Positions 1 through 5,475 of a stretch of 15,655 nt of DNA are shown piece by piece. Within the stretch, counting starts at the first letter, position 1; the number at the start of each line of letters is the position of its first letter. The position numbers and the translations under genes were made by a program. This stretch comes from an uncultured Succinatimonas sp. (GTDB lineage: Bacteria > Pseudomonadota > Gammaproteobacteria > Enterobacterales > Succinivibrionaceae). The DNA lies in assembly GCA_937880335.1 (NCBI GenBank), contig CALFLJ010000133.1, positions 1 to 15,655 of the forward strand, in the 5' to 3' direction. The notes beneath the pieces are model-generated. The model saw only the letters and a list, made by a program, of their open reading frames with translations, made no database searches and had not been told where the DNA came from.

Positions 1-281
1 CTTTCATCATACTGAAAGTACTTTCGTCTTATGTCATTACGCAATGCCATAATGGTTGTGGTAAGAGGTCTCTTTTTCAGGAACCGTTCAGCTCGGTCTC
101 GTGCTGTTTCTACCTGATACATGTAGTCATCAAAGAATGCATCTTCCTCAGTATATCCATGCTCATGAAGAGCCTGTACATACAGTTCATTGAAATCTGG
201 CTCAGGATCAGCAGGTGCGGAAAAACGAGTATGCTGTTTAGCATACTGCTCCAACTCCTGAAACTGAACAGATGATTCCAT
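1..281 (-). CDS. Unrecognised protein, 5' part only, gene runs off the window
   Basis: An open frame on the minus strand begins at an ATG at 281 and continues without a stop to the window edge, giving 93 codons. An AAGG lies about six bases before the ATG, so this start is plausible. The protein begins MESSVQFQELEQYAKQHTRF, then has an acidic stretch (EEDAFFDDY, around residues 46-54) and a basic segment (around 69-90) with RFLKKRP and NDIRRKY. I see no signal peptide, membrane helix or known motif and do not recognise the family. GC is about 42% by hand count, clearly higher than the AT-rich stretch beside it, and it uses codons such as CTG, CGG and CGA freely. That could mean a conserved or a recently acquired gene. 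The nearby repeat element makes a mobile-element protein possible, but nothing in the sequence shows it. Confidence 0.55.
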   Translation of the reverse strand, partial: MESSVQFQELEQYAKQHTRFSAPADPEPDFNELYVQALHEHGYTEEDAFFDDYMYQVETARDRAERFLKKRPLTTTIMALRNDIRRKYFQYDE

Positions 282-537
282 GACGTACCTTAAAAGTCTT
301 AAACTTTCAGTATTTGATCAGTTTTCAGGTGAAATTTCAAGCAAAACATGGATCTTTGATCCCTTAGTCACAAAATAAATTGAAACAATGATCCGAAAAT
401 CACAGATTAAAAGAGAAAAACAAATTGTCAAAGAACATCCGTAAGGCTTACTTACTGGAGTTTAAATTGTAAATCTACCGTCAAATCATTTTGTGATCAT
501 GATCGGTATGATTTGTTTGTCGTAAAAAGTTTTACAT

Positions 538-597
538 AAGGAGCTAAAGATGAAGATTTTAGTATTGAATTGTATTTATTTTGTGATACCATTTTAA
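538..597 (+). pseudogene. Possible truncated 5' end of acetate kinase (ackA) with its ribosome binding site
   Basis: A textbook ribosome binding site AAGGAG (538-543) stands six bases before an ATG at 550. The next codons read MKILVLNC, the usual opening of acetate kinases, which normally continue with GSSSLK. Here the frame instead reads IYFVIPF and stops at 595-597, and the change of sequence falls just before the left end of the inverted-repeat element at 578. No further acetate kinase coding is seen on the other side of that element. I infer a gene start cut off by insertion or rearrangement. The match covers only eight residues, so chance, or a real 15-codon leader peptide, cannot be excluded. 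Confidence 0.4.
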
Positions 598-695
598 GGA
601 CTCCGTTTTTGGTGTAAGTTTTTGTTTTTTCTATATTTATTATACCATAAATGGAGTCTGTTTTAAAACTAACCTATTGATTTATATCACAAAAT
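578..695. repeat. 118-bp inverted-repeat element, possible miniature transposable element or IS-end remnant
   Basis: The ends are an 11-bp perfect inverted repeat: ATTTTGTGATA at 578-588 and TATCACAAAAT at 685-695. Inside lies a second inverted pair of 18 bp with 15 matches: 599-616 (GACTCCGTTTTTGGTGTA) against the reverse of 641-658. Two of its three mismatches would be G-U pairs in RNA, so a long hairpin is also possible. The interior has no coding capacity. No clear target duplication is visible. Copies of the end motif also occur outside: ATTTTGTGAT at 488-497, and TCACAAAATAAAT at 368-380, the reverse complement of 574-586. This weakens a simple transposon reading. Confidence 0.45.
677..690. 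promoter_or_regulatory. FNR-box-like palindrome
   Basis: TTGAT-ttat-ATCAC matches nine of the ten defined bases of the FNR/CRP-family anaerobic regulator consensus TTGAT-N4-ATCAA. It overlaps the right end of the inverted-repeat element, and no supported gene starts close downstream on either strand. It may be an orphaned or chance site. Confidence 0.25.
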
Positions 696-853
696 CACCT
701 TTTATCATCTAAAAACATCATATAGCAGCCTATATCATTTTTACTTTCCGTAGGCCCCCAATCAAGATCTTATTTTTAAATAGCTACAGGGCCGTTAAGA
801 ATCAGTGTTTGCTTAAACTTTTAAAGTTGGAAACTTGAGATCTTATTTTACAT

Positions 854-892
854 AAAAAAAAAAGGGTCACCATTTAAGGAGAACCCTTTTTT
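854..892 (-). terminator. Rho-independent terminator of lpp
   Basis: Read on the minus strand after the lpp stop, A-rich sequence leads into GGGT, a small imperfect stem and loop, then ACCC followed by a run of ten Ts. The plus strand also has six Ts after the stem, so it could stop transcription from both sides. Confidence 0.8.
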
Positions 893-915
893 CATAAAAT
901 CTACTTAAGAAGAAA

Positions 916-1143
916 TTACTTCTTGTAGCGACGAGCTAAGTTGTCTAAACGCTCGTTAGCACGGGCAGCATCAGACTTAACGAAAGCAACGTCGTTAGCT
1001 AACTTAGACTGCTGAGCCTTTAAAGCGTCAACATCAGCCTGAATAGCGTCGATCTTAGCCTCTAAAGCAGAGGTATCAGCACAGCCAACTAAAACAGTAG
1101 CACCAACAGCGACAACGCCTAACATAGCCTGGAACTTGTTCAT
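916..1143 (-). CDS. lpp: Murein (Braun-type) lipoprotein Lpp
   Basis: A small outer-membrane lipoprotein that tethers the outer membrane to peptidoglycan as a trimeric coiled coil. The 75 residues show a signal peptide (1-20) with lipobox LVGC, lipidated Cys21, then a 55-residue mature helix with hydrophobic heptads (AKIDAIQADVDAL). The C-terminus, DAARANERLDNLARRYKK, is close to the enterobacterial one and ends in the lysine that L,D-transpeptidases link to the wall. E. coli mature Lpp has 58 residues. I chose the ATG at 1143 because GGAG lies six bases before it. An in-frame TTG at 1155 would put the ribosome binding site inside the gene. The gene stands alone with its own promoter and terminator, as expected for a very abundant protein. 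Confidence 0.93.
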   Translation of the reverse strand: MNKFQAMLGVVAVGATVLVGCADTSALEAKIDAIQADVDALKAQQSKLANDVAFVKSDAARANERLDNLARRYKK

Positions 1144-1204
1144 TTTTATCTCCAAAACTTTTTAACAAACAATGAAGCAATATGCCTCATGTCGTTTGTA
1201 TTCT

Positions 1205-1230
1205 AATATAAATTTGGTTCTTTAGCACAA
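1205..1230 (-). promoter_or_regulatory. Candidate sigma-70 promoter of lpp
   Basis: On the minus strand TTGTGC (1230-1225) and TATATT (1210-1205) are 14 bp apart counted between hexamers, or about 16-17 if the overlapping downstream TTAGAAT is used as the -10. This leaves a leader of roughly 55 bases. The hexamers are only partial matches and the region is AT-rich, so this is a candidate only. Confidence 0.35.
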
Positions 1231-1281
1231 GATCTTAAAAATAATTTAAATAATCTATTTAAATTATATCTTCTGCTTAAA

Positions 1282-1304
1282 AACCGCCCCCTCAATTATG
1301 AGGG
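1282..1304 (-). terminator. Probable terminator after gmhB
   Basis: Downstream of the gmhB stop on the minus strand, CCCTCA-taat-TGAGGG forms a 6-bp perfect stem, then GGCGG and a short T run. The Ts are displaced five bases from the stem, so termination may be weak. Confidence 0.45.
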
Positions 1305-1340
1305 TATGTGAGATTCTATTACTCTTTTTTATTTATGGAA

Positions 1341-1907
1341 CTATTTTTTTAAATTTTTTTTCATTTCTTCCACAAATTTATATAAAGAGGGAAAAATCTC
1401 TACGTTTTTATAACCGATTTCAGAAAGTTTTAAGTTTTTTTTAGTCTCGGAAATAAAAATACAATGCCCAACTCCTGCACTTATACCAGCTTTTAAATCA
1501 GATTCATTGTCTCCAACCATGAATGAAGCTGATAAATCAATATTAAGTTCGGATGCGGCTTGAAGGATCATTCCAGGTTTTGGCTTTCGGCAACTGCAAA
1601 TTTTCCTAAATTTTAATATCTGAGCATCTTTATGATGAGGGCAAAAATACACTTTATCAAAACGAGCCTGATAAAAATCCAAACATTGTTGCATATAGGA
1701 GTTAGTCCGGAAAAAATCGGCTTCCGTATAGAAGCCTCTAGCAATCCCGGACTGATTTGTGACAAGTACAGTTAAATACCCCATTTGTTTTAAACTTGCC
1801 AAAGCTTGTTTAGCATATGGAACAAAGTCAAATCTATCAATGGAACCTATATAACCATAATCTATATTTATCACTCCATCGCGATCACAAAATACAGCTT
1901 TTTGCAC
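1341..1907 (-). CDS. gmhB: D-glycero-beta-D-manno-heptose-1,7-bisphosphate 7-phosphatase (GmhB)
   Basis: A cytoplasmic HAD-superfamily phosphatase that removes the 7-phosphate of heptose bisphosphate on the way to ADP-heptose for the lipopolysaccharide inner core. Its 188 residues are the usual length. Motifs: nucleophile and acid-base Asp8 and Asp10 in FCDRDGVIN; TNQSG at 50-54; the zinc site of the histidinol-phosphatase/GmhB branch with Cys89, His91, Cys104 and Cys106; KPKPG at 108-112; and GDNESD at 132-137. The start is GTG at 1907, sharing one base with the luxS stop (TAGTG), so the two are translationally coupled. A HisB-type phosphatase is the main alternative. The zinc loop and stand-alone domain favour GmhB, but no other LPS gene is present to confirm it. 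Confidence 0.82.
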   Translation of the reverse strand: MQKAVFCDRDGVINIDYGYIGSIDRFDFVPYAKQALASLKQMGYLTVLVTNQSGIARGFYTEADFFRTNSYMQQCLDFYQARFDKVYFCPHHKDAQILKFRKICSCRKPKPGMILQAASELNIDLSASFMVGDNESDLKAGISAGVGHCIFISETKKNLKLSEIGYKNVEIFPSLYKFVEEMKKNLKK

Positions 1908-2422
1908 TAATCAAATTCCGCTAGTTTTTCTGTAGACAAAGCAATATCTTCATTTTTTACTACAACAACTCCTTTATCTATAACATTCTTTGCAATTAAC
2001 TTTGCCTCTTTTAATGAGTGTAGCTCACAACTTCCACACTGATAAGGATTAGATGCAGGAATTTTTTCACCATCTTTTAAAGCTACAATATCTTGCATTG
2101 ATGCTAGCATTGCTTCTGCAACTTTATCAGAATCTGCTTTCCCAATAAGACTCATATAAAAACCAGTTTTACATCCCATAGGCGAAATATCAATAACCTC
2201 AACCACGCCATCTTCGTTTATATGAGCTCGCATAAATCCTGCAAAAAAATGTTCTAAAGTATGGATCCCCTTGTCATTCATCATTTCTGTATTAGGTCGG
2301 ACAAAACGTAAATCCCAAACCTCGATGTTATCGCCTTTTGGAGTCTTTAAAACCTTTGCACAACGGACTGATGGTGCTGGCATAATAGTGTGGTCAACTA
2401 AAAAACTATCTACTAATGGCAT
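1907..2422 (-). CDS. luxS: S-ribosylhomocysteine lyase LuxS
   Basis: LuxS cleaves S-ribosylhomocysteine to homocysteine and DPD, the precursor of autoinducer 2. It serves both the activated methyl cycle and quorum signalling. The 171 residues carry the whole metal site: His54 and His58 in HTLEH with Glu57, Cys129 in NPYQCGSC, and the catalytic Cys84 in SPMGCKTGFYM. Length and start (MPLVDSFLVDH) match the family. A weak GGGA lies about ten bases upstream of the ATG. It sits 36 bases after the lipoprotein gene and overlaps gmhB by one base, so the three may form one transcript. The pfs gene, its usual metabolic partner, is not in the window. Confidence 0.96.
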   Translation of the reverse strand: MPLVDSFLVDHTIMPAPSVRCAKVLKTPKGDNIEVWDLRFVRPNTEMMNDKGIHTLEHFFAGFMRAHINEDGVVEVIDISPMGCKTGFYMSLIGKADSDKVAEAMLASMQDIVALKDGEKIPASNPYQCGSCELHSLKEAKLIAKNVIDKGVVVVKNEDIALSTEKLAEFD

Positions 2423-2458
2423 AATAAAAATCCCAAAAAAAATAAATTAATTTTGTTA

Positions 2459-3046
2459 TTAATAAAGATTGCAATGCAAAAGCTGATTTCTATAAGTCTC
2501 AGATCTATCTGAAACTTTTTTCGCAATGTCCTTAAGCCAATTTTTACTCTCGAAACTTTGCTTTCGATATCCCCACCAACCTTCATGGTAATTTAAATAT
2601 TGATTATATGCATCTTTAAATGGAATACCGTTTATTTTTTTTGTTTTCTGCATATACCAACCGATAAAATCTAAGGCATCAGCAAAATCATCTCGGCTAG
2701 AAAAAAAAGATCCTTTATCCTGTACATACTCCGCCCAAACCTCATCTTGAGCTTGAGCGTAGCCATAAGAACTGCTTCCTCTACCATAGGGAACAAATAA
2801 GAACCATCGCATAGCAGGCTGGGCATCATCTACAAATCTTGACTCTTGAGCCATAATAGCCATTGCCACGTTTATTGGAATTCCATAACGATTATGAACA
2901 TCGTGAGCTGCTGTGTACCAACTATCTTTTTCTTGGAAAACAGAACAAAGGTTATCTGGATTTGTGGGAGGGGTGGTGGAACAACCTGATATTAATAAAG
3001 CTGCAATCCAACCAACGAGAGAACTAACTAAACAAGATTTATACAT
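2459..3046 (-). CDS. Lipoprotein with transglycosylase (SLT)-like domain
   Basis: A predicted lipoprotein of 195 residues. The signal segment 1-21 ends in lipobox ISGC with Cys22, followed by a proline/threonine linker. The globular part has a lysozyme-like lytic transglycosylase layout: AIMAQESRF around 63-71, where Glu68 is the likely catalytic acid, SYGYAQAQ at 93-100, and YLNYHEGWWGY at 150-160. Such enzymes cut the glycan backbone of peptidoglycan to make 1,6-anhydro ends. The domain differs from the classical Slt, MltC and EmtA types, so the family assignment is inference. GAGG five bases before the ATG supports the start. It lies directly upstream of luxS on the same strand. Residues 79-96 (MRWFLFVPYGRG onward) form an unusual aromatic insert between the catalytic Glu and the GYAQ motif. 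Confidence 0.72.
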   Translation of the reverse strand: MYKSCLVSSLVGWIAALLISGCSTTPPTNPDNLCSVFQEKDSWYTAAHDVHNRYGIPINVAMAIMAQESRFVDDAQPAMRWFLFVPYGRGSSSYGYAQAQDEVWAEYVQDKGSFFSSRDDFADALDFIGWYMQKTKKINGIPFKDAYNQYLNYHEGWWGYRKQSFESKNWLKDIAKKVSDRSETYRNQLLHCNLY

Positions 3047-3153
3047 AGAACCTCAAAAAACGAGCTTTCAAATTTACAAAACCAACCGCAGCCAAATATA
3101 AAAATTCCAAGCAAAAAAAGCCTTAATTAAATATCAAAGATGGATTTGAAAAA

Positions 3154-3510
3154 TTATTTTACTGCAAGAATTTTTCTGATATATTTCATATCAGTATCAA
3201 GATTATCTGAAGGAAAGGTTATTACCCTATTATAGGGACCATATACACTAATTGCCCCTTTATTTTTCTGTCCCCCAAAAAATCCTTTATTAGGAACAGC
3301 CTCAATATTTTTTATTTGTAAAAAGGAAAAACTAAAAGCTCTGCCATCATCATAACGAGCAAAAATTCTTTTATTGGTAATAACCACATCAGCAGGATCT
3401 TTATTAAAAAATCCTTTAGAACTCATCGGTATACAGACTATTTTTTCATCTGCACATAAATTCTGATTTATATATTTACTTGGTTCTTTATTTATCATAA
3501 TAACATCCAT
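3154..3510 (-). CDS. Small bacterial PH-like domain protein of unknown function
   Basis: A soluble protein of about 118 residues with no signal peptide or membrane helix. The middle reads DVVITNKRIFARYDDG, then LQIKNIEAVPNKGFFGG and GAISVYG. This is the beta-strand and turn pattern of bacterial PH-like (YokE/bPH-type) domains, where a TNKRI motif is typical. No function is established for this type. The start is uncertain. An in-frame TTG lies at 3516, ATG at 3510 and ATG at 3498; none has a strong ribosome binding site, and only 3498 has a partial one (GGAT). The gene stands alone between long AT-rich gaps. Confidence 0.6.
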   Translation of the reverse strand: MDVIMINKEPSKYINQNLCADEKIVCIPMSSKGFFNKDPADVVITNKRIFARYDDGRAFSFSFLQIKNIEAVPNKGFFGGQKNKGAISVYGPYNRVITFPSDNLDTDMKYIRKILAVK

Positions 3511-3777
3511 GTACAAGTGATAATATTAAAATTATAACATCTCATCAAAATAGTACTTAAACAAAACTTAATACTAATTTAAAAAATTCAAATATTACTT
3601 ATAACGAGAAAAAAAGATTGAAATCATCTCAAATAAGGCTTTTTGTTATGCTTTAGGATTTTTAAATAAAATATTGTATAAAATGAAGAAGAGATTAAAT
3701 TCAGAAAACGCGAGCTTTTGACAAAAGAAAGGCTAAGATAAAACTTTTTTTGAGTTTGAAATTATGATTAAAACGAT
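3511..3777. other. Gene-free AT-rich interval between the PH-domain gene and the glnB terminator
   Basis: No open frame with a ribosome binding site, no RNA gene and no convincing repeat is visible apart from the -10 box at 3531-3536. Confidence 0.5.
3531..3536 (-). promoter_or_regulatory. Candidate -10 box for the PH-domain gene
   Basis: A perfect TATAAT on the minus strand lies about 20 bases before the preferred ATG. No good -35 hexamer is found 16-18 bp upstream, so only the -10 is proposed. Confidence 0.3.
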
Positions 3778-3810
3778 ATAAAAGAGGAGACAAAACAATA
3801 GCTCCTCAAA
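3778..3810 (-). terminator. Rho-independent terminator of glnB
   Basis: On the minus strand GAGGAG (3807-3802) pairs with CTCCTC (3789-3784) around a 12-base loop, followed by TTTTATA. It lies about 60 bases beyond the glnB stop. Confidence 0.6.
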
Positions 3811-3870
3811 TCGTTGATATTTTTAAGATTAAAATGCTATTTTTCGGCACAAATAAACGACAGGATTTGA

Positions 3871-4209
3871 TTAAATAGCGTCATCGCCTTCCTCACCTGT
3901 ACGGATACGAATAACTCTTTCTATATCAGAGATAAAAATCTTACCATCTCCAATCTTTCCTGTATGTGCACCTTCATTTATAGCTTTAATGCATACGTCT
4001 ACATCTGCATCTGTGACAACGATTTCAATTTTTGCCTTAGGGAGGAAATCAACAACATATTCTGCACCACGGTAAAGCTCAGTATGACCTTTCTGTCGGC
4101 CAAAACCTTTAACCTCAGAAACAGTCATTCCAGAGATGCCATTTGCACTTAAAGCCTCGCGAACATCATCTAGTTTAAAGGGCTTGATAATTGCAGTTAT
4201 TTTTTTCAT
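3871..4209 (-). CDS. glnB: Nitrogen regulatory protein PII (GlnB type)
   Basis: A trimeric cytoplasmic signal protein that senses 2-oxoglutarate and ATP/ADP and controls glutamine synthetase adenylylation and the NtrB/NtrC system, or the ammonium transporter AmtB. The 112 residues align end to end with enterobacterial PII. Features: MKKITAIIKPFKLDDVREAL, the T-loop GFGRQKGHTELYRGAEY with uridylylation Tyr51, and nucleotide-binding TGKIGDGKIF and RIRTGEEGDDAI. The opening, TELYRGAEY and the EEGDDAI end resemble GlnB more than GlnK, and no amtB lies next to it. AAGG precedes the ATG. It is monocistronic, with its own terminator and a -10 box 26 bases upstream. Confidence 0.92.
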   Translation of the reverse strand: MKKITAIIKPFKLDDVREALSANGISGMTVSEVKGFGRQKGHTELYRGAEYVVDFLPKAKIEIVVTDADVDVCIKAINEGAHTGKIGDGKIFISDIERVIRIRTGEEGDDAI

Positions 4210-4234
4210 TTTTTAGCCTTTTATAAAAAAAATG

Positions 4235-4240
4235 ATTATA
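4235..4240 (-). promoter_or_regulatory. Candidate -10 box of glnB
   Basis: TATAAT on the minus strand, preceded by TG, about 26 bases before the glnB ATG. No close match to a -35 hexamer is seen 16-18 bp upstream. No sigma-54 pattern (GG-N10-GC) is seen facing glnB. Confidence 0.45.
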
Positions 4241-4622
4241 CAAAAATGGGGGAAACAGGTATTTTTAATAGCTTTATTATAATTTCAAACATTTTTCATA
4301 ATAATTTTTTTTGTTAACCATCTAACTGTACAAAATTATTAATCAATATTTTTGTACAACAAATTTAAGACTAATAAATAAATACCCATATATATGATAT
4401 CACTAAGTTCAAAATTGGTAAGGCAATAGATTTTTTTCCTCCCAAAACCATACAAAAATCATAATTTGGTTAGTAAATTAATTCTGATAATCATCGAGAT
4501 GCACAATGTCTTTTTTTTGTCAGGATTCTTAAAACAATCCTCAAAATTTTGACATATTATTTTTCCTAAAAAGGAAAATAAAGAAAAAAAGCTTACATAA
4601 GCCATTTGTCATTTTTTCTATT
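4241..4622. other. AT-rich divergent intergenic region between glnB and the SieB-like gene
   Basis: No gene. It contains small palindromes (AGGATT 4522-4527 with AATCCT 4536-4541, and TTTTCCT 4561-4567 with AGGAAAA 4572-4578). It also has a consensus TTGACA at 4548-4553 with no -10 hexamer at the right distance. Confidence 0.5.
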
Positions 4623-4624
4623 AA

Positions 4625-4641
4625 TTGGCACAAATAATGCT
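4625..4641 (+). promoter_or_regulatory. Sigma-54-like promoter candidate upstream of the SieB-like gene
   Basis: TTGGCAC at 4625-4631 and ATGCT at 4637-4641 give the GG-N10-GC spacing of the -24/-12 elements recognised by RpoN. The only deviations are ATGC instead of TTGC and A in place of the usual G after GGCAC. The expected start near 4652 leaves a leader of about 40 bases. A TATATA at 4665-4670 offers a sigma-70 alternative with a poor -35. Confidence 0.4.
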
Positions 4642-4693
4642 TTATTACTAACTATTAAATATAGTATATAAAATCAAGTTGAGGATAAGGGAA

Positions 4694-5284
4694 ATGAGTA
4701 ACTCGATACGTATACTTAACACTATTATGACCTGGCTTTTAGCCTTTACTGTTTTGGTTTTAATTTTACCCTGGCAGGATTTTGCTCCGCAAATTGCAGA
4801 CCGCATTACAGAGAACAAAAATTATTTATATTTTGCCCTTATAGTAGAAATATCAAACTTCGTAGCCTTATTTATAAATGCGGCTTATTGTCGGTATCAG
4901 GAAAATAAGCATCAAAAAAAACTTTCTTGGCAAATGTCTGAAACCATAGCTAATTTAGACTTCTCTGAAAGAGCATTACTAAGAGAGTATGTTTTACAAA
5001 GAAAATCTGTCCTAAATTTACCCCTAAATGAGCCTACAGTAAGAAATCTATTAGATACAAAAGTATTAAGAATTATTGGCCAAATACAAGAAGATGGAAA
5101 AGCTCCTATCATGATCTCACAAAAGGCTCGTCCATTCATTACTTATAAGGCTATTGGTTTATCAAGAAGACGTTTGAATAATGAGGAAATCGGAAAACTA
5201 ATGAGTACCCGACCAAACTATGCTCGTCCAGCTAAAGTTATGCCTAAAAGCTTTAAAACAACAAAAATAATTAAAGCAGCCTAG
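4694..5284 (+). CDS. Two-helix membrane protein resembling superinfection exclusion protein SieB
   Basis: The only supported plus-strand gene: 196 residues starting at ATG 4694, which is preceded by GAGG and AAGG. The longer TTG start at 4679 would contain the ribosome binding site. Two N-terminal membrane helices (about 7-26 and 44-63) are joined by a short loop and followed by a cytoplasmic region. That region has LDFSERALLREYVLQRKSVLNLPLNE, then VRNLLDTKVLRIIGQI, and a basic, lysine- and arginine-rich tail. This plan (two helices plus a small winged-helix-like domain with SERALLREY) recalls SieB, which in lambdoid phages aborts infection by other phages. That is recognition from memory and not proof. 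Neighbours are housekeeping genes and no prophage is seen, so it may be a domesticated relative or a standalone defence gene. It is isolated between a sigma-54-like promoter candidate and a strong terminator. Confidence 0.6.
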   Translation: MSNSIRILNTIMTWLLAFTVLVLILPWQDFAPQIADRITENKNYLYFALIVEISNFVALFINAAYCRYQENKHQKKLSWQMSETIANLDFSERALLREYVLQRKSVLNLPLNEPTVRNLLDTKVLRIIGQIQEDGKAPIMISQKARPFITYKAIGLSRRRLNNEEIGKLMSTRPNYARPAKVMPKSFKTTKIIKAA

Positions 5285-5323
5285 ATGGCAGTAAAAGTAA
5301 AACGCTCAGAAGAGAAAAGTCCC

Positions 5324-5346
5324 CCCTAAAGGTTAAGTCTTTAGGG
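5324..5346 (+). other. Perfect 8-bp hairpin ahead of the terminator
   Basis: CCCTAAAG (5324-5331) and CTTTAGGG (5339-5346) pair perfectly around a 7-base loop, in the 3' untranslated region of the SieB-like gene. No T run follows. It may stabilise the mRNA 3' end. Confidence 0.55.
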
Positions 5347-5348
5347 TG

Positions 5349-5387
5349 ACCCCAATAAGTTGAACAAACTTATTGGGGTATTTTTTT
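5349..5387 (+). terminator. Strong Rho-independent terminator of the SieB-like gene
   Basis: A perfect 13-bp stem, ACCCCAATAAGTT (5349-5361) with AACTTATTGGGGT (5367-5379), closes a 5-base loop and is followed by ATTTTTTT. Confidence 0.9.
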
Positions 5388-5401
5388 CCCATCCCCCTAA
5401 A

Positions 5402-5445
5402 ACAAAATTCCCTCTTCTAATTTTTTTCATTGAGAAGAGGGAATT
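5402..5445 (-). terminator. Rho-independent terminator of glpX
   Basis: A perfect 13-bp stem is formed by 5406-5418 (AATTCCCTCTTCT) and 5433-5445, with a 14-base loop. On the minus strand it is followed by TTTTGTTTT. It lies 30 bases after the glpX stop and faces the terminator of the convergent plus-strand gene. Confidence 0.8.
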
Positions 5446-5475
5446 AAGCAAAATTTAAAATTATTTTTTTCTTTT

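Noticed and set aside
488..504. CRP-site-like TGTGATCATGATC
   Set aside because: Only the left half fits the CRP consensus; the GATCATGATC palindrome alone is not diagnostic.
1144..1155. Extension of Lpp by four residues from a TTG at 1155
   Set aside because: The GGAG ribosome binding site would then lie inside the gene; the ATG at 1143 gives a normal signal peptide.
4548..4553. Consensus -35 TTGACA upstream of the SieB-like gene
   Set aside because: No -10-like hexamer occurs 15-19 bp downstream.
4679..4693. TTG start five codons upstream in the SieB-like gene
   Set aside because: GAGG and AAGG fall within this stretch and serve the ATG at 4694.
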